Assembly (NCBI GenBank): GCA_948146395.1
Contig: OX411559.1
Location: 4,140,501 to 4,204,500 of the forward strand
Source: Fragum whitleyi
Taxonomy: Eukaryota; Mollusca; Bivalvia; Cardiida; Cardiidae
Direction of reading: 5' to 3'
Length of the DNA stretch: 64,000 nt
Position numbers and translations under genes: made by a program. The notes under the pieces are model-generated. The model had not been told where the DNA came from and ran no database searches. It saw only the letters and a program-made list of their open reading frames with translations. This document shows positions 51,301 through 62,362 of this stretch, in pieces. Each line of letters begins with the position of its first letter. Position 1 is the first letter of the stretch.

Positions 51301-54300
51301 CTTTTTTCCTTAGATTTGACCCAGTAACCTTGTTTTTTACCCCACTTGCCCAAATTTCAAACTGGACTGAGATTTTATCAAGACAATCAATCTAGCCAAA
51401 TTTCAGGTTGATCAGACAAACAATGAGACCTCCAGGTTGCATACAAGGTTTTTCTAAGATTTGACCCCATGACCTAGATTTTGACCTAATTTGACCCAGT
51501 TTTTAACTTGTCCGAGTTTTTATAAAAACAAACATTCTAGATAGCTAAATTGGGGAAAAAATGTGTTCTCTAGAGTGTATACAAGGGTTTTCTAAGATTC
51601 GACGCAGTGACCCTAATTTTTGACCCCACTTGACCCTATTTCGAACTCTCCCGAGATTTTATCAAGACAATCATTCAGGCCAGATTTCAGGTTGATCAGA
51701 CATAAAATGTGACCTCTAGAGTGCATACAATTGTTTTCTAGGATTTGATAAGGCAAAAAATGTGTCCTCTAGAGTGCATACAAGGGTTTTCTAAGATTTG
51801 ACCCCATGACCTAATTATTGACCCCACTTGACCCAATTTCGAACTTGTCAAAAATTTTATCAAGCCAATCATTCTGACCAAATTTCAAGTTGATCAGACC
51901 AAAAAGTGCATGTAAGGTTTTTCTAAGATTTGACCCCGTGACCTAGTTTTTGACCCCAGTTGACCCAATTTCAAACCTGTGTGAGATTTTATCAAGACAA
52001 TCATTCTGACCAATTTTCAAGTTGATCAGACAAAAAATGTGACCTCTAGAGTGCATACAAGGGTTTTCTTAGATTTGACCCCATGACCTAGTTTTTTACC
52101 CCAGTTGACCCAATTTCGAATTTGTGCGAGAATTTATCAAGACAATCATTCTGACCAAATTTCAAGTTGATCAGACAAAAAATGTGACCTCTAGAGTGCA
52201 TACAATGTTTTTCTAAGATTTGACCTGTGACCTAGTTTTTGACTCGATTTGACCCAATTTCGAACTTGTCCGAGATTTTATCAAGACAATCATTATGACC
52301 GAATTTCAGGTTGATTGAGCAAAAAATGTGGCCTCTGGAGTGCATACAAGGTAATTGTTGACGACGGACGACACACGACGGACAACCACCCAACCACAAA
52401 AGCTCACCTTGAGCACTTCGTGCTCAGGTGAGCTAAAAACAGGAAAGACATATTCTGTCTTCTCTGTTAACATTATAATGACGGCCAATTTCAATGTTTA
52501 GTTTGAAATTAGAACACCTAAATTGAGACAGAGCATATTTACAATAAAATGGTAAATTGATCTCTATATATCTTTCCACGTTTAATAAGCTTTTCACAAT
52601 TTTATAAAAGTCACATTTCGAAGAGTTGATGATCTCGCTATGCCATATTTGTTGATAGCAGTCTCTAACATCTTGAGAAAGCCAAACAAAACCAAACCCA
52701 TAACTAAATAGAAATATTCTTATGTTAGTAAGTCAATTTAAGTAAGTACCCAAAACAGTTCAATACGAAAATAAGACTTAGGACTTGCATTACTCTCTCT
52801 TATACTTTTGGTAAAATCTAAAGGGTTTGGGCGAATGGCTATTTCCACTATGCTAATGAGGGAAGTCATTTTATTTTCATTTACAATGATGAGGTAAACA
52901 ATTAATCACAACTAGGATCAACATCTTTACTTCGCCATCAATTTGTTTTTTTTAATGGGTTTTAATGTCCCTTTTAACAACCTTTCAGTCATAATACAGT
53001 GGCTCGGGCATCTAACAATGGATTCCAGGATATTGTGCACAAATGCCTGTTCTTCTAAACATCTTACGATCATTATTTTGAGTAAGTCAAAATTTACAAG
53101 TGCTTGTACAGTAGTAACTAAATATGGAATTCTGCCGTGCATCATCTTATTGGAATTGTATTCTAAAGACGATTCCAATGAGATATTGCAAGGCAGAATC
53201 TAATAAAGACTGATAACACATGGTATGATTTGTGATTTTGACTTATAATTATTTTTTTCATAAGAATTTTAGTAAAGCAGGCCAAAGTGCTACAATTACA
53301 TCCCCTCCAGGCCTTCAGCTGCTATCCCACTTTGGGTTTATTATTGCCCATCCCAATCACTGGTCAGAGACAAATGTCTGACTGGCAGTGTGCCACTGGG
53401 CGGGCTCAATTAATTGATTGATTGAATGGAGTTTAACACTGTTTTCAACACTTTTTCAGTTAAATCGCGGCTGGAGCACCTAACAATTGATTCCTGTTAT
53501 TTCTCTCACCAGTACAACCATCACATCCTTTCCTAACATCCAGCTGCTATCTCACATAGCTCTACAATTGTCAACTCATTTCTGAGAGAAAAAAAGTCAG
53601 AAAGAAAGAGTGCAGCGGAACCAACCCATAACCAATTGATTGGCAGTCCAACGTGCTACCAGCTGCGCTATGACAGTGGCTACATGATAACTAACCTGCT
53701 TAAACTGAGGGGCGGAGATTGTTGCTCTAAGCTCCTCCTCTGATTTGGGTAGGACCTCCCCTTCTGGCAAGAACTGGACCAATCGCTGTTGGATTTCAGA
53801 GTTGGCCAAAATTGGAATCATGGCCTCAGGTTTCAGCGCCTGGGAAAGGTCAATTGCTGCAAGGAAATATTTACCCTCGTCATGCTGAACCCGGAATATT
53901 CCTACTTTGGCAGGAGATATAGACAAACATCAGCCTGCACATATGTGCAGTCTGATGTTAGCCTACACCACCTGTTTCTCACCTTCAAACCAGAATTGTC
54001 AATAGATTTAGTTTTTTCAAATAAAAATTGACCTACAGTTGGTACATTCAGTGCTTTTTTCCCTTTGATTTTTAAGAAAATTTTTAGCTAAAATTTATTC
54101 AGCATGACAAGGGTTAATTTGTTCTTAAACAAAATGAAACGAGTTCAATGACTGATGGATCTTACCTACTGACCTAATTCAAGGGAGTTGCGCTATTTTA
54201 TTTCATTCTTATAACTTACTAATCATTATTCATATAGGATATTACTTCCTCATTAAAGCTCTGACTCGCTTAGACGCATGCTTCTATGCAAGTCAGAGCG

Positions 54301-57300
54301 TTATCTAGGAAGTAATATCCTATATGTATACCGATTAGTAAATTATATTCTTTCATAAAATTCAAACTTGAAAACAAATTTTGACATTTTTGTCTAATTG
54401 TTTTAATTTGAAAACTATAATATGGTCTCTGACATAAAGCAACAAGTTGTGTTTGGCAAATACAAATTGTCTTAAACTGCCCTTTTGTTCAATTTTGTGT
54501 TTGTTTGATGTTAATTGACCTTGTTTGATGACATTGAAAGCAGTACCACAAAGCCATTGTCACAAGCCATGCACACATGAAATATGAATACAAAATCCCC
54601 TACCAATTAAGAGAAAGGGCCAAATTAAAGTTTTGTTGGGACATCATACACATTGACGGGAAGAAAACAATATGCCCCCAATCTATACTTTGAAGTCTTT
54701 TTATTTTGTTTTTCCAAAATTTTGTTGTCAAGTAAGGTCCATCACCTAAAATTAATCTAATACAGAGGAATCCGCTTAATAGCAACACCTATTTGTCAGA
54801 AGAAAAGTTGCTATTAAGCGGATGTTTCCATTATCCGATAATCGTGTTTCAGTCAGTATCCCAATCTCAGAAGTGTACGAGTATGTCATCGGCATTAGAA
54901 TCAACGCATACATGTATAAAAGACGTGCACATTTTGCCAGTTCCGATTGATTGCTTATTTTGTTTGTCCCCTTTTAATCGAATGAATATTGAAAAAAAAG
55001 TAGTTTTGATATTTATATACGTCTTCACAATCAATCATCCAGAAGACCAACGGCTTTCAAATCTTAAGGTTGCCGATCGGTAAGTTCCAACGTGAATATG
55101 GTTTGCGAAAACAATTTACCTTTTTTAAAGAAGGCCAGCTATATGTTAAATTTCACTATTTATGCGATTGAACAAGGCTGTCGAGTACACACAAGAGAAA
55201 AGCCTGTCGTTGTGAAAACACAGACGCCCTCGACTGGGCCAGGAATTTGGCGGCGCATTTGAAGTCGGGTCATTCCCCGAGAAATTTATAGAGTGACGTC
55301 ATATAGAAAATGGATCAGACAAGAAAGCTAATGATTTTCTCACGTCTTTATCTCTCGGATATTTTGATAAGGATTATAATTTTAAATTTGAAGTAAGTAA
55401 TATTCCAGTGCTATGCAATGACTTCATGATTTTTTTTCTAACCACGGCGATATTTGCAGGCGCTATTTGCTTTTATCCAAAAGATTGAAAAAATGGAATA
55501 AGAAGATCCGCGCGAGAAATTGGTCATCTGAATAACTGTCGGCAACACTCGAAAAATTAAAAAAAATGTAAAGCAGAGCATTGGTTCAAACACTTAATTA
55601 ACACGATCAAATAACAATTACAAATCGGGCAAAGGTGCGATCAACAACTTGACATGTTGAAGTGTCTATGTGTACTTTCGGACTCGGGCGACGCCGTGAA
55701 ATCAAAGTCAAACTCGTAAATTTGCATGTAAATATTTGTATGTCCCGATGTAAACTTCCGATAGTTTCTTATATCCCATAAAAAAGGGTCCTGGTGCAAA
55801 TAATTTGTTTCTTTTATCCTGGAGTTTATATTATCAGAGTTCCGATTATCTGACGAATTTTACATAGGCTAAAGAACAAATGGTTTTGTGCTGGAGGAAA
55901 AGTTGCTAAAAACCGAAAATCCCTATTATCCGAGTTGCTAATAAAAGGATTCTACTGTACTTACGGTCTTTGTCTGCAGGTACTGAAAGATACAAATGGA
56001 AGATTAATGAATAAAATATCAATTCAAATTTCAATCACATAGAAAAACAAGAGGACCGTTGGCCCTGGGTCGCTCACCCGAGAAAAAAGCTTCATTACCT
56101 AGGTATGTCCATGCAACCACAGAAAGAGATTTTCACTTATTCAATCAGATAACATTTGAAATAATCCTCCCCCCCCTCTGCTCCTCCCCTGGTCATTATT
56201 TATTTAAGCTTTTTTCATAAAAGGTCTGTGATCAGCTAATCTATGCCAGATATACAGGTTGAGTCTGAGACTTTTAAAGTTTTCTTCAATGAGTTGATCA
56301 ATCAAATATAAAGGCTGTAGGAATTCAAAATTCTCAACAAAGCACTCCCCCCTCCCCCAAGATGCTCTGCACCTGGTGAATCTACAGTCATAATTTTAGC
56401 TAATTCAATTAATGTCCATATGCTGATCATCTAAACCAATTTTCAAGTCTGTAGGACTCCTGGTTCATTAGAAGAAGTTTAAAGATTTCAAAAATGATCC
56501 AAAGACACCCCCTCCCCAAGACACTCAGCACCTGGTGACCCTACAGTCATGATTTTAGCTATTTTTATAAAGGTCCATATGCTGATCATCCATGCCAATA
56601 TTCAAATCTGTCGGGCTCCTGGTTCAGAAGAAGAAGGTTAAAGATTACAAAATTTTCACAAAAGTACTACCCCCTCCCCCCTGGTGCTCCGCACCTGGCA
56701 GCCTATGATTTTAGCTATTTTTATTAAGGTCTATGAGCTGATCCTCCATGCCAAACTTGAAGGCTGTAGAGCTTCTTATTCAGAAGAAGGTTAAAGATTA
56801 CAAAATTAACCCATAGAACTCCCCCCTAGTGCTCCGCACCTGGTGACCCAACAGATATGATTTTAGCTATTTTTATTCAGGTCTATGACCTGATCATCCA
56901 TGCCAAATTTCAAGGCTGTAGGACTGCTTGTTCTAAAGAAGAAGAATTTTAAAGATTTTCTTAAATTTTCAACTTTGGTTGCAATAGCAACCAGAGTTTT
57001 TCACCAATTTCAATTGTTTTAGCAATTTTGGAAGGGGACCACCTAGGGAACATTTCTGTAAAATTTGGTGTAAATTGGCCCAGTAGTTTAGGAGATGTCG
57101 TTTAAAGAAATTGTTGACGGACGAAGGACAACTGACGACGGACTGACGCTTGACAAAAGGTGATCACAATAGCTCACTTGAGCACGTTGTGCTCAGGTGA
57201 GCTAAAAATGATTCATTCACTTGAATACATTGTTTTAGTCATTTTTAGAAAACAAGAATTTTCAGAAATTTAACAAGAGCTGTCGGAGGACAGCGAAGCT

Positions 57301-60300
57301 TGACTATTCCTAGTACTGGATAGTAACAGCAAATCAATATCGACATTGGAAATTCAATGAAACGAAAGTCAAGAGAAAAAAATCTTTGCCTAGAGGCTGA
57401 TATTATGATCACAGAAGCATGTGCAGAGTTTTAAAGCAATAGCTTTAGTAGGAATAGAGATACAACTAACATAAAACAGTTGCACATAAAAACATAACCA
57501 AGATTTTTAATGCTGAAAAGGGTTAAAATTCCACTAAATTAAATATCAGAGTAATTAATCTTTTTCTGTGGGCTAATATTATGGTCAAAGAAGCGTAAGT
57601 GTAAGTTTCCAAGCAACAGCTATAGTAGAAATAGAGATATTACAGAAATACAACATTTGCATGTAAAAACTTAACCAAGATTTTCTAAGTCCGAAAAGGG
57701 TTAAAATTCCACTAAATTCAAAATCAGAGTATTTAATCTTGTCAAGAGGATGATATTATGGTCACAGAAGCATGTGAAAAGCTTCAAAGCAAAAGCTTTA
57801 GTAGAAATAGAGATATTACAGAAATACAACATTTGCACGTAAAAACTTTACCAAGATTTCTAAGTCCGAAAAGGGTTAAAATTCTACTAAATTCACTATC
57901 AGAGTAATGAATCTTTGTCTTGATGCTGATATTATGGTCACAGAAGCATGTGCAAAGTTTCAAAGCAATAGCGTTAATAGAGACAGAGATTTTAAACACT
58001 TGCACGTCAAAACTTAACCAAAGCATTACGCCGACACTGACGTCGACGCCCGGGTGACTGGAATAGCCCCCTATTCTTCGAATAGTCGAGCTAAAAACTA
58101 ACTGTTCAATCCCAGCCAAATGGTACCATAAATCTTGTCAATTTTTCGCTGATTTCCTAGATGTTCCTTTCTTCTTTATGTTACAACAATTTTAAAATTT
58201 ATTTTCCATTTTCAATCAGTCAGGAATACAAGAGAAAATAAAGCTCTTTCTAATAAAACCTTCTGCAAGGTAGCACAAAATGCATGAAATGTTACGTAAT
58301 GAAAAGATACATATAGCGATACTCAAATTATTTCACTGCTAATCTATCTTGATATAAATTGCGTAAAGTTCTGGTAAGTTTTCAAAATGATTAAAGAACA
58401 GGCTAAATGTTAGCATATCAAACTATAATTTAAACATAAAGCTTTTATACAATTTAGGGATGGAGAGATTATTTAAATGGGGAATTTAAAAAAATCCGAT
58501 TTCTAGGTTTCACATATTCATAGATTCTAATTGTGTGGGTTTTTTTTAATTCCATTCCTTACACTCACCATTCATGTTTGACAGAATATTCTGAAGGTCA
58601 CTTAGTTGAATTGGTGTCCTTGACCCTTGACCTGCCGATGTTGTTGTTGTTGTCCCAGTAGTTGAAGAAGTTGTGGTTGTATTTTGAGAAGGTAAAGCTG
58701 CCGCTGTCACAGGTCGAGGCAGTGACGGAGCTTCAGATGCACGGGTCCCTGGTGATGACTGTACCCTCAGTGGACTAAAATATGCACAAATACATGTAAA
58801 TATAGGATCTGTCTAGAGAATTTGTTTGAGACAAGTTGATCTTAACCAAGGCTAGTAAAGAAATGTGATTTAGCAAGCCTTGGCGTGCTTAACCCTTATC
58901 ATGCTGAATAAATTTTGGCTAAAAATTTTCATCAAAATCAAAGGGCAAAAAGCACTGAAAGTACCAACTGAAGGTCACTTATTGTTTGAAAAACTATATC
59001 TATTGACAATTCTGGCTTGAAAGTGTGAAACAGGTGGTGTAGACAAACATCTGACTGCACTTATGTGCAGGCTGATGTTGGTCTATAGCTCCTGCCAGAG
59101 CAGGAATATTCCAGGTTCAGCATGACAAGGGTTAATAACTTTTCTATTCTAGAAAAGGTTAAGATCAGCCTTTCTCAATGATTGATTGTTTGATTGAACA
59201 GAGTTTAATGCCGCTTTCAACATTTTTTCAGTTATATCTTGGCGGCTGGAGCACCTAAAAATGGATTCCTGGTATTTATCTCAACCAGTACAACCATCAC
59301 AACCTTTCCTAGCCTCCAGCTACTATCTCACATAGGTCTATGATTATCAACCCATTCAGCCTGTCTCAAATAAAATCAAGTTACACTTTATTTTTCTCAC
59401 ATAATTGATTAACGACAATAGAGATAAAGAGAGATCAAACTTACAAGTTGATTTGATTAAATTTCAATTCCCAACTAGTTTTGGTAAAAAACAAACCTTT
59501 TCCAAGGAAAACCATTTTGAATGATAACAATTAATGATGACATCAATGTCATTATTGATTAATAAAATCATGTACTAATTTTTTAAATGCTCTGAGCGCA
59601 GAAATACGGCAAAAATGTGTTTTATGACAATGTAATGACTTCATTAAGAATGTGATCTTACACATGTGTAAGACAAGGATATCTCTGATGGCTGTCCGTT
59701 AATTGAAGACAATGGGGGCTTTGTGAGACAGTGAAGATTTAAACCATTACTTCACCCTTTATTTCTTCCATAAAGTTTCTGTACAATTATAAGATTTTTT
59801 TCTTTCATAATAACTAGTAAACACTTGTAGATATTTTCTGCAACAACTTTTGAGTTGAACAGATCTAAAACTTTGACAAATCGCGAAGGGTTTAAATAGA
59901 ACCATGAAAAGCTAACTTAACTTGTTTATTGAGATGTTCATATATGATCAAGGAGTCTACTCTGTTTGTTTAAATAGGATTTAGATCCCCTTTTAATAGT
60001 TTACAGTGATTAGAAACATTTAACCATAGATTACTAAAGTTTCACTCAAACATACTATATGTTTAGCCCAAAATCCTGAATGACCTTGATCTTGTCTAAT
60101 GACCTTGAAAGTGGAACCAACAATCGTTTGTTTAAATGGGTTTTACGCCGTTTTCAGCATTCTTTCAGTCATATCTCAGCGGCTGGAGATCTATTTCTCA
60201 CACCAGTGCTATCATTACGTCCTTTCCTAGCCTCCAGCTGCTATCCCACATAGGTCTACAATTATCAACCCATTGGTGGAAGAAAAATAGTTGGAAAAGT

Positions 60301-62331
60301 TGAATGCCATGGCCAGGAATCGAACCAAGGATCTTTTGAATGATAGACTCTGAGAAATGACTTATCGGTTTGAACTTAGGGCCCAGATGTCCTAAATTAA
60401 ATATGTAACATTAGAGTTATAGGCATTTTCCCAAAAAATCTAGGGGTCCAGCTCAAATCTAGGGGCCATGGGCGACTGGGCCCCTGCTAGTTTTTTCCCT
60501 GACTAGCTGTGCTACCACTGGACTTTGACAGCAGCCTTCTTAAAGTTTGGGATTCCCTGCTTAAGATATAGACTTTTTTAAGCACTTCACTTGATTAATG
60601 TAAATTTAGAGATATTCCCTGGCAAAAAGTCAAGAAAATATTGAATATATATTGACTTTTATAGCTCAAATAAAGCCAACTTCAGGAAAGTTTAAACAGT
60701 CTTCAAATGATTCTTTTCTGAAGCTGATTCCAAGAGGGTCTTTGGGAATTACATCAGATAGTTTTGAGGGTCCTGGCTACTTATTAGAGAGTATCAGACT
60801 CGTAAAACCATTGCCCTAAAAACCATGGTTAACACTTATCCATCCATGGATGGGAGACAAAATTTAATGTCTGAATGTATGCAGTCAAACCTGTCTTAAG
60901 CAAGCACTCAAGGGACACTCAAAAACTTCTTGCTTAAGGCAGGTGCTTGTTCCATACAGGTCAATTACAGTGTAACTGGTTCATTTGGGAACTCGGTTGC
61001 GGCTTGTCAAGACAGGTTGCTTGCTGAATACAGGTGGCCACTATGACAGGCGGCCACTGTATGTGCTACAGAAGAGGATTAATGTTGTTTTGCTTGTTTA
61101 AACGGGCCTTTATACCGCTTTTAACAATGTTAGTCAGTTACGGTGGCTGAACCACCTAACAATGGATTCCTGGTATTTCTCACAACAGGACTAATATTTC
61201 GACCTTTCCTAGTCTCCAGCTGCTATTCTACACAGGTCTACGATGATCAAACCATTAATGGGAACAATCGACCAACAACCAAGGACCTATAATTATGAGC
61301 CTGTCAAGCTACTACAATATATTCTGTACTTACGGTTCAGACGCAGTAGACTGTACACTGCTTGGCCTCCCCATCAATGCTGACAAGCCACTACCTGGGT
61401 TCATCCCACCTACAAACAGGCAATCCATAACATAAATAGATCATACCATATGTATTATAATAAACACTCGGAGAATTATACCAGGGGTGTGGAATTTCCA
61501 TGCCCAACTTGTCCGACATGCACTTTTCCACTTGCGGGAAAGTACATTTTTCTAGGCCACAAGTAAATACCAGAGCAAATCTTGATACAGTACTAAAAAG
61601 ATCTAGGAGGAAAGACATCCTTTTGTTTGTATCAAAGGGGAGAAAACATTGTCTTTAATGAAGAAAATGCTGGGTTACAGCATTTTCTTCATAAAAAACA
61701 ATGCTTTTCTCAATATCATTTCTTTTTTTTTGTGGGCAAGTTCATTTTGATCCTGGACAAATAGAAAATTGACTTTGACTTGACCATGGACAAGTGGAGA
61801 AAAGTCGTATTTCCACTCCCCTTGTTATATAAAACATTGGCAAGGAGCTTTTGTTTCTTACACATTACCTAAGCAAAAGTTTCTATAAACTATGGAGTGT
61901 TCCCCACATGCTTTAATGCCCAACATGATTGTTTAAAGGAAATTAACTTTGATTTACTGTAAAAGGAACTCGCAAAATTCTTGAAATGATTTTTCATTTA
62001 ACTGTAGTTGAATTACTTTTTGGATGAAAAACTACTTACAGAAATATGGTATTTATTCAGTTGAGAATTATAAATCTATAAATGTTTAAAGTATTAACCC
62101 TGATTTTAAAACAAGATGTGTTTGTGAAACACTAATGCCCCCGTAACAGCATTTTTTTTTTAAAGTTTGACCTTGACAAATGACCTTGACCTTGTCACAT
62201 GACCTTGACTTCGGTACCAGCGGATGTGGATCATTGAGATCTATCATCATGCCAAATTTGAGCTTTGTATGTCAAATACTTTTGGAGAAAAGGCAAAGGT
62301 TAAGTTTTCGGACAGATGGACAGACAGACGG

Positions 62332-62362
<31 letters not shown>

